Source: an uncultured Veillonellaceae bacterium (GTDB lineage: Bacteria > Bacillota > Negativicutes > Selenomonadales > Selenomonadaceae). From it: a stretch of 40,578 nucleotides of DNA. The position numbers were made by a program, and so were the translations under genes. Location: positions 1 to 40,578 of the forward strand of contig CACXCC010000097.1 in the NCBI GenBank assembly GCA_902766015.1. The letters run 5' to 3'. Positions 17,729 through 26,541 of this stretch are shown here, piece after piece. Numbering within the stretch: position 1 is the stretch's first letter; the number at the start of each line of letters is the position of its first letter. The notes under the pieces are model-generated. The model saw nothing but the letters and a program-made list of their open reading frames with translations. It did not search any database and was not told the origin of the DNA.

Positions 17729-17737
17729 TGGTACAAT
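17729..17737 (+). promoter_or_regulatory. Possible extended -10 promoter for the UxaA-family gene
   Basis: TGG-TACAAT (hexamer at 17732-17737) resembles an extended -10 box 70 bases before the start codon. No recognisable -35 stands at the right distance. Confidence 0.35.
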
Positions 17738-17807
17738 ATAGAAAAGGCCGCAATCCCGACGCGGCACCGAAATGAACCGAACATAATAACAAAAAGGAAG
17801 CGATCCC

Positions 17808-19316
17808 ATGAACGAAATCAATGCCCTGCTCATGCATGACACGGATAATGTCGTCACCTGCGTACGCGAAATTGCTGCCGGAAAGTCCGTCAACTACCGG
17901 AAAGACGGCGAAATTTTGACACTCACGGCAGCGGATGACATCCCCTATTGTCATAAAGTCGCACTCGTTGACATCCCGAAAGGCGGACATGTCACGAAGT
18001 ACGGCGAACTCATCGGCGAAGCGACCGAGTCAATCCCCCGCGGTGGTTGGGTCAGCGACAAAAACATCGTCAGCGTTCCGCGCGATTACGAAAGCGAACT
18101 CGTCTCTGCGGATTGGCAGCCCGCCCCCGAAACCGAACATGCCGTCCCCGCTCCGCGTTTCTTTATGGGATATCGGCGTGCCGAAGGACGTCCCGGTATC
18201 CGCAATCACGTTCTGATTCTCCCGTCATGTGCGTGCGGGAGCGAAACGGCACGTATTGTCGCCTCGCAGGTCCGCGGCGCCGTCAGCATTATTTTTAACA
18301 CGGGCTGTTCTGATGTTGCCGCGAATACGGCCATGTCACAGAAAGTCCTCACGGGATTCGCCTGCAATCCGAACGTTTACGGTGTTGTCATTATCGGACT
18401 CGGCTGCGAGACGGTCGGCCATAAGAAACTGCGCGAAAAGATCCAGGGCATGACGAGCAAACCCGTCGTTTCCTTCGGCATTCAGGATGAAGGCGGCACA
18501 CTCAAAACGATCGAAAAAGCCGTCCGCGCCGCCCGCGAGATGGCCGCGGAAGCCGGTATGCAGCAAAAAGAAGAGTTCCCGATCTCCGAACTCTACCTCG
18601 GGATCGAATGCGGCGGCAGTGACGCGACGTCGGGAATCGGCTCCAATCCAGCCGTCGGCGAACTTTCCGATGAACTCGTCGATCTCGGCGCTACGACCGT
18701 CATGAGCGAATCAATCGAATGGATCGGCGGCGAGCATGTCGTTGCCCGCCGCGCGAAAACAGCAAAACTCCACAATGACGTCATCGAAGTCTGCCGCGCC
18801 TACGAAAAACATTTACTCGACGCCGGACAGGATTGCCGCGCAGGTCAGCCGACTCCGGGAAATAAAGCCGGCGGTCTGTCAACACTTGACGAAAAAAGTC
18901 TCGGCTGCATCCGCAAAGGCGGGACGCGTCCCGTCAGCGAAGTCCTCGAACAGGCCGTTCCTCCTTCGAAGCACGGCGCTGTCGTCATGGATACGGCGGG
19001 ATATGACATTTCGTCCGTGACGTCAATGGTCGCTTCCGGATGTCAGGCCGTCATTTTTACGACGGGACGCGGCACCCCGACCGGCAATGCGATCGCGCCG
19101 GTTCTCAAAGTCACGGCGAACGAACGCACCTATACGCATCTTGAGGACAACATGGATGTTGACCTCTCCGCCATTATCCGCGGCGAAAAAACCTATCGGG
19201 AAATGGGCGCAGAACTACTTCAAGTCATCAACAACATCTGCAACGGAAAACTCACAAAAGCCGAGGCTTATGGTTTTTCCGACATTGCTGTTGACCATGT
19301 CTGCCGATTTGTGTAA
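17808..19316 (+). CDS. uxaA: Altronate dehydratase family protein (UxaA-type)
   Basis: The 502-residue protein has an N-terminal SAF-like domain (about 1-95) and a long UxaA catalytic domain. Family features include GYRRAEGRPGIRNHVLILPS, NTGCSD, GLGCE, ECGGSDATSGIGSNPA and FTTGRGTPTGNAIAPV. The length fits fused UxaA of E. coli, which dehydrates D-altronate to 2-keto-3-deoxygluconate using Fe or Mn. No uxaB, uxaC or other hexuronate gene is nearby, so the natural substrate could be another sugar acid or sulfolactate-like acid handled by the same superfamily. AAGGAAG lies about 7 bases before the ATG. No terminator is evident after it. Confidence 0.8.
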   Translation: MNEINALLMHDTDNVVTCVREIAAGKSVNYRKDGEILTLTAADDIPYCHKVALVDIPKGGHVTKYGELIGEATESIPRGGWVSDKNIVSVPRDYESELVSADWQPAPETEHAVPAPRFFMGYRRAEGRPGIRNHVLILPSCACGSETARIVASQVRGAVSIIFNTGCSDVAANTAMSQKVLTGFACNPNVYGVVIIGLGCETVGHKKLREKIQGMTSKPVVSFGIQDEGGTLKTIEKAVRAAREMAAEAGMQQKEEFPISELYLGIECGGSDATSGIGSNPAVGELSDELVDLGATTVMSESIEWIGGEHVVARRAKTAKLHNDVIEVCRAYEKHLLDAGQDCRAGQPTPGNKAGGLSTLDEKSLGCIRKGGTRPVSEVLEQAVPPSKHGAVVMDTAGYDISSVTSMVASGCQAVIFTTGRGTPTGNAIAPVLKVTANERTYTHLEDNMDVDLSAIIRGEKTYREMGAELLQVINNICNGKLTKAEAYGFSDIAVDHVCRFV

Positions 19317-19423
19317 TTTCACCCGTATTAACGATCCCCGGCACACCGGGAAGCCTTGTCAAATAAGGATTTCCGTTTAGAAAGCATGACGGCAAAAAAG
19401 CGAAAATCTACAATAAAATCGTA

Positions 19424-19452
19424 TTGGCAAACGCCTCACACTGTGCTAGTAT
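19424..19452 (+). promoter_or_regulatory. Promoter of the YczE-like gene
   Basis: TTGGCA (19424-19429) and TAGTAT (19447-19452) are 17 bases apart, and the -10 is extended (TGC before it). The start codon is 59 bases downstream of the -10. Confidence 0.75.
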
Positions 19453-19511
19453 AGGCAAAGTAAAAATCATCCGCCTGAAAAACAGGCAAAAGAAGAGCTG
19501 AGGTATGATCT

Positions 19512-20210
19512 ATGAACGCTACTTTACTGCAGAAATTTCATGTCAGCGGCCGCTTTCAAACAAAAGCCGTCGCGATTATTATCACGGAAATCCTGACCGG
19601 TATTTCGATTTCGCTGCTCATTAATGTCAATATGGGAACGGATCCCGGTACATTTACCAATGTCATTTTGTCCGAGCGTCTCGGCATCTCGTTCGGCAAC
19701 TGGATGGTCATGGAAAATGCCGTCCTGTTCGCCATCATGTTCGGTGTATCCCGCCTGCGCTATGTCGGGCTCGGTACATTCGCCAATATGATCCTGCTCG
19801 GCTATTCCTGCGATTTCGGCCGTTTTCTCTGGAGCATACTGCTCCCGGATTCCGTCTTTACGGTGTCGCCGATGCGCGAAATCATCTTCGCGTTTGCCCT
19901 CGCCGCGCTCATTTTGTTCTGCGCGATCTATATGAATCTGCAGATGGGACTCGCTCCGTATGACGCACTGCCGTTTATCATCAGCAATCACCTGCCGCAC
20001 ATCCCGTTCTACGTCGTCCGCATGACGTGGGACTTCAGTATTATCGGCATCGGCCTCCTCGTCGGCGGTGTTCCCCCGATCGGTGTCGTTCTCATGGCGC
20101 TTTTCCTCGGTCCCGTCGTTACGATCGTCGGTCATTGGATGGCACGCCGTTTCCCGTCAATCGCGGGTCAAACGCAGGATGACGCACACCGTAAACTACA
20201 GGCTGCATAA
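19512..20210 (+). CDS. YczE/YitT-type integral membrane protein
   Basis: The 232-residue protein has five or so hydrophobic segments (about 18-40, 63-82, 84-105, 122-143, 170-205). It also has the pattern MGTDPGTFTNVILSERLGISFG near the first one, which I recognise from the YczE/YyaS membrane family. The function of that family is not established; transport or regulation has been suggested. GAGG lies 8 bases before the ATG. It has its own promoter and a terminator right after it, so it is monocistronic. Confidence 0.75.
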   Translation: MNATLLQKFHVSGRFQTKAVAIIITEILTGISISLLINVNMGTDPGTFTNVILSERLGISFGNWMVMENAVLFAIMFGVSRLRYVGLGTFANMILLGYSCDFGRFLWSILLPDSVFTVSPMREIIFAFALAALILFCAIYMNLQMGLAPYDALPFIISNHLPHIPFYVVRMTWDFSIIGIGLLVGGVPPIGVVLMALFLGPVVTIVGHWMARRFPSIAGQTQDDAHRKLQAA

Positions 20211-20224
20211 TCCAGCAAAACGAA

Positions 20225-20260
20225 AACCGTACCGGAATGACTCCGATACGGTTTTTTTAT
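20225..20260 (+). terminator. Terminator after the YczE-like gene
   Basis: AACCGTACCGGA (20225-20236) pairs with TCCGATACGGTT (20242-20253), with one mismatch, and is followed by a T run. Confidence 0.9.
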
Positions 20261-20290
20261 TACAGACTCTGCTCCCAAATCCGTTCCCCC

Positions 20291-20319
20291 TGTACAAATG
20301 AAAAATGATGCGATACAAT
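20291..20319 (+). promoter_or_regulatory. Promoter of the HIT gene
   Basis: TGTACA (20291-20296, 4 of 6 to consensus) and TACAAT (20314-20319) stand 17 bases apart, about 41 bases before the start codon. Confidence 0.6.
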
Positions 20320-20359
20320 AATAATATCAAAAGAATCACATTCATCGGAGGTGCTATTC

Positions 20360-20779
20360 ATGAAAGATGAACATTGCGGTTATTGTATGAAAAATGAGCT
20401 GTTGGATCCCTTCGGCATTTACATCTGCGATCTGCCGGCCAGCATCCTCGTCCTTTTCAAAGAGCAGAGCCATCCGGGCCGTTGCATTGTTGCCTCGAAA
20501 CAGCATGTCAGCGAAGTTGCCGATATGACGGATGAAGAAGCTGCTGCATTTATCTGCGACGTCAAACATGTCGCTGCGGCGCTCCGCAAAGCGTTCAATC
20601 CGAATAAGATCAACTACGGTTCTTACGGTGATACGGCCGGCCACTGCCATTTCCATCTCGTCCCGAAATACAAAGATGAGTTCGAATGGGGCGGCACGTT
20701 TGCCATGAACCCGCAGCAGAAATTCCTCACGCCGGAGGAATACGACGAAGTCATCGCCAAAATCAAAGCCGCTCTGTAA
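20360..20779 (+). CDS. HIT-family nucleotide-binding hydrolase
   Basis: The protein has the histidine triad HCHFHLVP (His95, His97, His99 of 139), the catalytic site of HIT nucleotidyl hydrolases and transferases. A Cys pair (CGYC at 6-9) opens the protein, as in many bacterial HIT proteins with a zinc site. I place the start at ATG 20360, 8 bases after GGAGG; the in-frame GTG at 20351 is inside the ribosome binding site. The likely role is hydrolysis of adenosine-nucleotide conjugates in the cytosol. The substrate is not deducible. It stands alone between its own promoter and a terminator. Confidence 0.92.
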   Translation: MKDEHCGYCMKNELLDPFGIYICDLPASILVLFKEQSHPGRCIVASKQHVSEVADMTDEEAAAFICDVKHVAAALRKAFNPNKINYGSYGDTAGHCHFHLVPKYKDEFEWGGTFAMNPQQKFLTPEEYDEVIAKIKAAL

Positions 20780-20802
20780 TAATCCCTTCGGATTTTGACA
20801 TG

Positions 20803-20857
20803 AAAAAAGGAACTGTTTCCGTCAGCATATCAATAACTGACGCACAGTTCCTTTTTT
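20803..20857. terminator. Bidirectional terminator between the HIT gene and hslO
   Basis: AAAAAAGGAACTGT (20803-20816) and ACAGTTCCTTTTTT (20844-20857) are perfect inverse complements. An inner GTCAG/CTGAC pairing extends the stem. The A and T runs let it act on both strands, ending the HIT gene and the convergent hslO gene. Confidence 0.93.
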
Positions 20858-20882
20858 GTTTCCCGGTTATGATCACCGATAT

Positions 20883-21761
20883 TTATTTTCTCTGTGCAAG
20901 CATCTGAATTGCAAGCAGATCGTCTTTGTCAAATTGATATTTTTCGTTGCAAAAATGACAGCAGACTTCGGCGTGACCGTCATCGATGAGCTGCTGCAGA
21001 TCGTTTGACTGCAGGCTCGCGAGAACGGTTGCGATATGCGATTTCGAACAGTTACAGCGGAACGCAAGGTCCGTCGTCGAAAGATAGTTGACGTCAAATC
21101 CCGTGAGCAATGTCTCGATGATCTGCTTCGCGTCAAAGCCGTGCTCGACCATGTGGGAAACGGAGTGAACCGTTGCCAGGTTCTGTTCAAGTCGGTCAAT
21201 GACACTGTCTTCGACATCCGGGAGCGGCTGGATGATAAAGCCGCCCGCGCCGATGCAGTGAAATTCTTTGTCCACGAGTACACCGAGGCCGACGCTCGAC
21301 GGCGTCTGCTCCGAAACGTAGAGATATTTCGTGAGATCGTCGGCAATTTCGCCGTCCGTGATCTCACAGCTTCCCGAAACCGGATTTTTGAGTCCCGTAA
21401 AACGCGTAACGGTAACGAGTCCGTCCTTGCCTACGCCGCCGCTGACGTCAATCTTGCCGAGTGAATTGAGAGGCAGATTGACGTGCGGATTATCGACATA
21501 ACCGCGAACATATCCTTGTGGCGAAGCATCGGCCGTCACCGTCCCGAGCGGACCTCCTCCCTGAAATTTGATCGTGATCGCCCCGTCTGCATCCTTGAGA
21601 TTTGCCGCCATGAGCAGCGCGCCTGTCATCGTGCGTCCGAGTGCGGCCGCGGCAACCGGATAACAATCATGTCGGCGAATCGCCTCGTTCACAAGGTCCG
21701 TTGTAACGGCAGCATAGACGCGTACGCCTTCCGCCGTTGCTTTTACAAGATGGTCTTTCAT
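20883..21761 (-). CDS. hslO: Hsp33 redox-regulated chaperone
   Basis: The 292-residue cytosolic holdase starts MKDHLVKATAEGVRVYA. It ends with the zinc-binding redox switch: CNC in the FRCNCSK segment and CHFC near EVCCHFCNEKYQF. Oxidation of these cysteines activates Hsp33 under oxidative stress. The start at 21761 is set by GGAAGGGG 6 bases upstream; the frame is open a further 32 codons but those residues do not fit the family. It lies downstream of the terminator that closes the riboflavin operon. Confidence 0.96.
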   Translation of the reverse strand: MKDHLVKATAEGVRVYAAVTTDLVNEAIRRHDCYPVAAAALGRTMTGALLMAANLKDADGAITIKFQGGGPLGTVTADASPQGYVRGYVDNPHVNLPLNSLGKIDVSGGVGKDGLVTVTRFTGLKNPVSGSCEITDGEIADDLTKYLYVSEQTPSSVGLGVLVDKEFHCIGAGGFIIQPLPDVEDSVIDRLEQNLATVHSVSHMVEHGFDAKQIIETLLTGFDVNYLSTTDLAFRCNCSKSHIATVLASLQSNDLQQLIDDGHAEVCCHFCNEKYQFDKDDLLAIQMLAQRK

Positions 21762-21778
21762 GGAATTCCCCTTCCGAA

Positions 21779-21834
21779 AAAAGCACAGTACGACACTCAC
21801 ACACGATAAAACGGAGCCGTCGTACTGTGTTTTT
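21779..21834. terminator. Terminator between yfcE and hslO
   Basis: CACAGTACGAC (21784-21794) and GTCGTACTGTG (21819-21829) are perfect inverse complements, flanked by A and T runs on both sides. The loop is 24 bases. It closes the riboflavin operon on the minus strand. Confidence 0.85.
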
Positions 21835-21857
21835 CTGTTCTGATTTTGACGCGTCAA

Positions 21858-22415
21858 TCAAACGGTATGACGCATGAGCACTTCATCCGTGTCAAGGTCA
21901 ACGATACGGATTTCGCCGTTTTCCCACACCGCTACGGTCGAACGGCCGTCCTCACGCTTCGAAAGCGCCGGCGATCCCGGATTGACAAAGAGCGTATTGC
22001 CGCGTTTTTCGAGCACATTCGTGTGAATATGGCCGCTGATAAACACGTCGGCTTTTAAATGTGCCGCCATTGCGTCTTTTTCCGCGTCACTCATGACCGT
22101 ATGTCCGTGCGTGACGACGATACGTTTGCCTTCCCAGACGACATAGGCATACGGCGCCTGAACGGGAAGTTTGAGACAGCTCGCGTCAACTTCGGAGTCG
22201 CAGTTGCCCCGCGCAATGATCACAGGCACCGGACAATTGTTGATGCGCTGAACGAGCCCCGCCGGATTATAATCTGCCTTCATCGGATTGCGCGGACCGT
22301 GATAAAGCACGTCACCCGCATGCAGGATGAGATCCGCGTCATGGAAATATTTGTCAAATGCATGCGCCCACGCCATTTCGTGGCCGTGCGTGTCACTGAT
22401 AATCCCGATTTTCAC
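21858..22415 (-). CDS. YfcE/MJ0936-family phosphodiesterase
   Basis: This 185-residue calcineurin-like metallophosphoesterase has the full motif set: SDTHG at 7-11, HAGDVL, GNCDSEVD, THGHT and SGHIHTNV. These bind two metal ions. YfcE-type enzymes hydrolyse phosphodiesters in vitro, but their natural substrate is not settled. The start codon is GTG (22415), with GAGGG about 8 bases before it. The gene follows ribH by 27 bases in the same direction and precedes the operon terminator, so it is probably the last gene of the riboflavin operon. A link to flavin metabolism is only contextual. Confidence 0.9.
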   Translation of the reverse strand: MKIGIISDTHGHEMAWAHAFDKYFHDADLILHAGDVLYHGPRNPMKADYNPAGLVQRINNCPVPVIIARGNCDSEVDASCLKLPVQAPYAYVVWEGKRIVVTHGHTVMSDAEKDAMAAHLKADVFISGHIHTNVLEKRGNTLFVNPGSPALSKREDGRSTVAVWENGEIRIVDLDTDEVLMRHTV

Positions 22416-22442
22416 CGTGATTCCCTCTTTCCGTAAAACGAA

Positions 22443-22907
22443 TTACAGCGCTTTGAGCAGGTTAGCCATTTCCATCGCGGCCATTGCACCGTCGACGCCT
22501 TTGTTTCCTGCTTTCGTGCCGGCGCGTTCGATCGCCTGCTCGATATTTTCCGTTGTCACAACGCTGAAAATTGTCGGAACGCCCGTCGTCATGCCGACCT
22601 GAGCGACACCTTTTGACACTTCGTTGCAGACGTAATCGTAATGCGTCGTCGAACCGCGGATGACGGCACCGAGGCAGATGACGGCGTCGTATTTGCCGCT
22701 GGCTGCCATTTTCTTTGCAATGAGCGGAATCTCGAACGCACCCGGAACCCAGGCAACGTCAATATCTTCATCTGCCGTTTCATGACGATGCAGTGTGTCG
22801 AGGCAGCCGCCGAGCAGTTTACTCGTGATGAATTCATTAAAACGGGCAACGACAATGCCGAATTTCAGGCCTTTGCCGGTAACAAAACCTTCTTTGATAT
22901 TTGCCAT
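22443..22907 (-). CDS. ribH: 6,7-dimethyl-8-ribityllumazine synthase
   Basis: It condenses 5-amino-6-ribitylaminouracil with 3,4-dihydroxy-2-butanone 4-phosphate to lumazine. The 154-residue protein shows [28 protein letters not shown] and the active-site segment [23 protein letters not shown] precedes the ATG. It follows ribBA by 18 bases. Confidence 0.97.
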   Translation of the reverse strand: MANIKEGFVTGKGLKFGIVVARFNEFITSKLLGGCLDTLHRHETADEDIDVAWVPGAFEIPLIAKKMAASGKYDAVICLGAVIRGSTTHYDYVCNEVSKGVAQVGMTTGVPTIFSVVTTENIEQAIERAGTKAGNKGVDGAMAAMEMANLLKAL

Positions 22908-22925
22908 GATACTGTCCTCCTGCTC

Positions 22926-24137
22926 TTATTTGAGCGTTTCATCATTAAATAAATGACCCATCTTGACCTTTTTGACGGTCAGGTATTTTTTATCGAATTT
23001 ATTGGCCTTGATCATGAGCGGTACGCGCTCGACGATTTTGAGCCCGTAGCCTTCGAGACCCGCGAGTTTTTTCGGATTGTTCGTGAGCAGACGGATACTC
23101 GTGAGGCCGAGATCCGAAAGAATCTGGGCGCCGATCCCGTAATCGCGCAGATCCGGGGCAAAGCCGAGTTCGACGTTTGCTTCGACCGTATCGCGTCCTT
23201 TATCCTGCAGCGCGTAAGCACGCATTTTGTTCGCGAGTCCGATACCGCGCCCTTCCTGACGCATATAAAGGACAACGCCTTCGCCTTCTTTTTCGATCCG
23301 GCGCAGTGCCGCGGCCAGCTGATCGCCGCAATCACAGCGCATCGAACCGAGCGCATCGCCCGTCAGACATTCGGAGTGAACGCGGACAAGGACATTTTCT
23401 TTGCCTTTGACATCGCCCTTGACGACAGCGATATCGCACTCGTTGTTCAGTGCATTTTCGTAGGCTTTGATGCGGAAATGGCCGTACTTACTCGGGAAGT
23501 CGACGTCGGCAACCTGTTTGACAAAGTTTTCCGTACGCTTACGGTATTCGATGAGCGACTGAACCGTGATGATATGCAGGCCGTGCTGTTTCGCGAATTC
23601 CTTCAGTTTCGGGGTACGCATCATATGCCCGTCATCATCCATAATCTCACAGCAGAGACCGGCCGGATAAAAGCCGGCGAGGCGCGCGAGATCCGTTGTC
23701 GTTTCCGTATGACCGGCGCGGCGAAGGACACCGCCTTCGACGGCACGAAGCGGAAAAACATGACCCGGGCGACGGAAACTTGCGGGCTTCGCTTTTGGAT
23801 CAAGCAGTTTGCGGATCGTATGGCAGCGCTCGTAAGCCGAAATGCCCGTTTCCGTATCATAGGCGTCAATCGAAACGGTAAACGCCGTTTCATGATTATC
23901 CGTATTGTTTGCGACCATCTGACCGATATCGAGTTCATCGAGGCGTTTGCCGTCAATCGGCGTGCAGATGAGCCCCTTGGCGTATTTCGCCATGAAATTG
24001 ACGTCAGCCGGCGTTACCGTGGCTGCGGCGACAATGAGGTCACCTTCATTTTCACGGTCTTCGTCATCGACGACGACAATCATACGGCCGTTGCGGATAT
24101 CCTCAATGGCCTGCTCAACCGTTGCAAAATCTGACAT
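22926..24137 (-). CDS. ribBA: Bifunctional 3,4-dihydroxy-2-butanone 4-phosphate synthase / GTP cyclohydrolase II
   Basis: The N-terminal half (about 1-200) is DHBP synthase with the acidic metal site [12 protein letters not shown] and [13 protein letters not shown]. The C-terminal half (about 205-400) is GTP cyclohydrolase II with [10 protein letters not shown], zinc cysteines in [10 protein letters not shown], and [10 protein letters not shown]. Together they feed both branches of riboflavin synthesis. It has 403 residues, the usual fusion length. AAGGAGA stands 8 bases or so before the ATG. It lies 17 bases after ribE. Confidence 0.97.
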   Translation of the reverse strand: MSDFATVEQAIEDIRNGRMIVVVDDEDRENEGDLIVAAATVTPADVNFMAKYAKGLICTPIDGKRLDELDIGQMVANNTDNHETAFTVSIDAYDTETGISAYERCHTIRKLLDPKAKPASFRRPGHVFPLRAVEGGVLRRAGHTETTTDLARLAGFYPAGLCCEIMDDDGHMMRTPKLKEFAKQHGLHIITVQSLIEYRKRTENFVKQVADVDFPSKYGHFRIKAYENALNNECDIAVVKGDVKGKENVLVRVHSECLTGDALGSMRCDCGDQLAAALRRIEKEGEGVVLYMRQEGRGIGLANKMRAYALQDKGRDTVEANVELGFAPDLRDYGIGAQILSDLGLTSIRLLTNNPKKLAGLEGYGLKIVERVPLMIKANKFDKKYLTVKKVKMGHLFNDETLK

Positions 24138-24154
24138 ATATGATTCTCCTTATC

Positions 24155-24796
24155 TTAAAAGCCGTTTTCCAGCAGAAACGCGCGGGAAATGCCGGTTGAT
24201 GGTTTTTCTTCCTGCTGCGGGACACTGCCGAGCAGTTTTTCAACGTATTTGGCGAGTACGTCCGTTTCGATGTTGATCGAACTGCCGACGCGTTTACGGC
24301 CGAGATTTGTGACCTCCCGTGAATGCGGAATGAGGCTGACGGTAAAATCCGTTTCCGTCACGGACGCGACGGTCAGACTGATGCCGTCAAGCGCGACGGA
24401 TCCTTTCTCGACGATGTAACGAAGAAGTGACGCATCCGCTGCGATACGCATCAGTACGGCGTTTTTTTCGTCTTTTAACGAAACGATTGTCCCCGTTCCG
24501 TCAATGTGGCCGCTCACAATGTGTCCGCCGAGACGCGAAGCGAGCGTGAGCGCGCGTTCGAGATTGACGGGATCGCCGCGGCGCAGTTCGCCGAGTGACG
24601 TACGCCGAAATGTTTCGGGCATGCAGTCCGCCGTAAACGAACTCTCCGTAAATGACGTCACGGTCAGGCAGATGCCGTTGACGGCAATGCTGTCGCCGAT
24701 CTGAACGTCCTCGAGCACTTTTTTCGCGCCGATCGTCAAAACGCCGCGGGCGTTACCTTCGAAACGTCCCGTTTCTTCAATAATTCCGGTAAACAT
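24155..24796 (-). CDS. ribE: Riboflavin synthase alpha subunit
   Basis: It dismutates two lumazine molecules to riboflavin. The protein opens with the hallmark MFTGIIEETG and carries two related lumazine-binding domains (about 1-90 and 95-190; the second begins GGHIVSGHIDGTG). At 213 residues it is full length. It follows ribD by 9 bases. Confidence 0.97.
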   Translation of the reverse strand: MFTGIIEETGRFEGNARGVLTIGAKKVLEDVQIGDSIAVNGICLTVTSFTESSFTADCMPETFRRTSLGELRRGDPVNLERALTLASRLGGHIVSGHIDGTGTIVSLKDEKNAVLMRIAADASLLRYIVEKGSVALDGISLTVASVTETDFTVSLIPHSREVTNLGRKRVGSSINIETDVLAKYVEKLLGSVPQQEEKPSTGISRAFLLENGF

Positions 24797-24805
24797 GACG
24801 CCGCC

Positions 24806-25954
24806 TCACTTTCTCATTTGACGGTCATCGGCAAGTTTTTTGCCGTAACTTTCGCGTGTTCCCGGACGTTTGACATATGCCGAAAGCAACAGGTCACCGT
24901 CAAGCATTTCAGCCGTGAGATCCGTCAGTTCGACCGCGTCGCGGAGTGCGGCAAATCCCGCACCTTCCACCGGTGTCAATGCCGTTTTACCGCCGACAAT
25001 TTTCGGCGCGACAAACGCAAGCACTTTATCGACAAGTCCCGCTTCGAGTAGCGAGAAATTGACCATGCCGCCGCCTTCGACAAAGACGGAACAGATATTT
25101 TCGGCCGCAAGCCGCTCCATGAGAAGCCGCAGATCGACGTGTTCTCCGTCCCCGCAGGTCCAAACGTCGACACCGGACTCCGAAAGCGCCTTGACGCGCT
25201 CCGCCTGAGCCTGTGACGTCACCGCAATAATCGTGCGCGCCTGACCGTCCGTGACAACGTTTGACGTCAGCGGCGTACGCGCCCGACTGTCAGCGATAAT
25301 CCGCACGGGATTGTGCCCCGTCCCGTCCGGGAGACGGCAGGTCAAACTCGGATTGTCACTCAGAACCGTCCCGATCCCCGCGAGGATACCGTCGCAGATG
25401 TCACGGTAATGATGGACGCGCAGACGCGACGCTTCGTTGGTAATCCACTGTGAATCACCCGTTGGCGTCGCGATTTTACCGTCAAGCGTCATCGCCGTTT
25501 TCAGGATTACAAACGGCATCTTTGTCTCAATCCATTTGAGGAACACTTCGTTGAGCTTACGCGCCTCATCCTCGAGGACGCCGCATTTGACGTCAATGCC
25601 TGCGTCACGCAGGATTTTAATCCCTTTACCCGCGACGAGCGGATTCGGATCGCCCATACCGATCACGACGCGTTTGACGCCGGCTTCGGCGACTGCTTTT
25701 GCACACGGACCCGTACGCCCGTAATGTGCACACGGTTCGAGTGTCACGTAAAGCGTAGCGCCTTTCGCGAGTTCGCCCGCCATACGAAGCGCGTGCACTT
25801 CCGCGTGCGGTGTGCCGGCTTTACGGTGCCAGCCGACCCCGACGATGCGTCCGTCTTTAACAATGACCGCACCGACAAGCGGATTCGGTGATGTCCGCCC
25901 TTCCGCATGACGCGCCAGTGTCAACGCCTCGCGCATATAATCTTCATCATTCAT
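24806..25954 (-). CDS. ribD: Bifunctional pyrimidine deaminase/reductase RibD
   Basis: The N-terminal deaminase domain has the zinc site HAEVHAL with PCAHYGRTGPC. The C-terminal reductase domain (about 145-365) includes LKTAMTLDGKIATPTG and FVEGGGMVNFSLLEAGLVD. It carries out the second and third steps from GTP to riboflavin. At 382 residues it is the normal length. It is the first gene of ribD-ribE-ribBA-ribH-yfcE, downstream of an FMN riboswitch. AGGTGA stands before the ATG. Confidence 0.97.
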   Translation of the reverse strand: MNDEDYMREALTLARHAEGRTSPNPLVGAVIVKDGRIVGVGWHRKAGTPHAEVHALRMAGELAKGATLYVTLEPCAHYGRTGPCAKAVAEAGVKRVVIGMGDPNPLVAGKGIKILRDAGIDVKCGVLEDEARKLNEVFLKWIETKMPFVILKTAMTLDGKIATPTGDSQWITNEASRLRVHHYRDICDGILAGIGTVLSDNPSLTCRLPDGTGHNPVRIIADSRARTPLTSNVVTDGQARTIIAVTSQAQAERVKALSESGVDVWTCGDGEHVDLRLLMERLAAENICSVFVEGGGMVNFSLLEAGLVDKVLAFVAPKIVGGKTALTPVEGAGFAALRDAVELTDLTAEMLDGDLLLSAYVKRPGTRESYGKKLADDRQMRK

Positions 25955-25984
25955 CGTATCACCTCACTGAATCTTGGATACGAG

Positions 25985-26175
25985 AAAAAAGGCCGCAGAA
26001 AAGAAATTACTCTTTTCCGTGGCCTTTTACGCATGCAAATAAAAACAAGAACATGCCTTTTCTCATCCAGACTATACTGTCGGCTCCGGAATCTCACCGG
26101 ATCGTGCCTTGCGGCTCGCGGGCTTTACCGCCGGTGGGGATTTTCACCCCGCCCCAAAGAGCATTGTCTCTTTCT
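25985..26175 (-). promoter_or_regulatory. FMN riboswitch (RFN element) with terminator
   Basis: On the minus strand the aptamer (about 26166-26055) shows the conserved GGCGGTAAAGCCCGCGAGC and GCCGACAGTATAGTC segments, plus ATCCGGTGAGATTCCGGA. It is followed by a terminator hairpin (GGCC at 26024-26021 to GGCC at 25994-25991, with a long A/T-rich stem) and a T run (25990-25985). FMN binding should favour termination and lower expression of the rib operon. Confidence 0.97.
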
Positions 26176-26182
26176 GAAAATT

Positions 26183-26211
26183 ATTGTATCATGTACGCCT
26201 ATGACTGTCAA
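26183..26211 (-). promoter_or_regulatory. Riboflavin operon promoter
   Basis: A perfect TTGACA (26211-26206) and TACAAT (26188-26183, preceded by TGA) are 17 bases apart on the minus strand. They begin directly after the stop codon of the small gene at 26214. Confidence 0.9.
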
Positions 26212-26213
26212 AC

Positions 26214-26429
26214 TTACGCTTCGCGCATCTTCCGGCGGATTTTCTCCTGATTCAATCGTTCGAGACGGCCTGCCATCCCGGCAACGTAGCTGCCGTCCTC
26301 GAGTTTTAAGAGCAGTCCCGTGCGGCCGTTATCCGTCTCGATGACGCCTTTCATAATCGACGCTTTCGGCAGCGGACGTTCGCCCCAGAACAATGACTTT
26401 GACATAGCACGTAATTTTGTGATTCTCAT
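26214..26429 (-). CDS. Small basic protein of unknown function (71 aa)
   Basis: I do not recognise this protein. From ATG 26429 (GGAG 4 bases upstream, with a longer GGGGG run before it) it has 71 residues: a basic N-terminus (MRITKLRAMSKSLFWGERPL), a central part that looks beta-rich (GVIETDNGRTGLLLKLEDGSYVAGMAGR), and a charged helical tail (LERLNQEKIRRKMREA). There is no membrane helix and no cysteine. An in-frame TTG at 26453 would add eight residues. Codon use matches its neighbours and the product looks well formed, so I regard it as a real gene. It lies between the macrodomain gene and the rib promoter in the same direction. Confidence 0.6.
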   Translation of the reverse strand: MRITKLRAMSKSLFWGERPLPKASIMKGVIETDNGRTGLLLKLEDGSYVAGMAGRLERLNQEKIRRKMREA

Positions 26430-26541
26430 GGTACTCCGACCCCCTTGAAACAAAATGTAACCGTTTCATTCAGTCCTTGTAACTGCTTTGTAAAGAGTAT
26501 TCGCCGTCAACGGCTCTTTCTCCTTCTTTTACTTTGAGAAT

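Larger units (their letters stand above)
17439..17807. other. Divergent intergenic region between the YneA-like gene and uxaA
   Basis: This 369-base stretch carries the two divergent control regions (17521-17549 minus; 17729-17737 plus) and a ribosome binding site on each side. The middle part (about 17560-17720) shows no convincing gene, RNA or hairpin to me. Confidence 0.6.

Noticed and set aside
22953-24134. Long plus-strand frame opposite ribBA
   Set aside because: It is a shadow of the well-supported ribBA gene.
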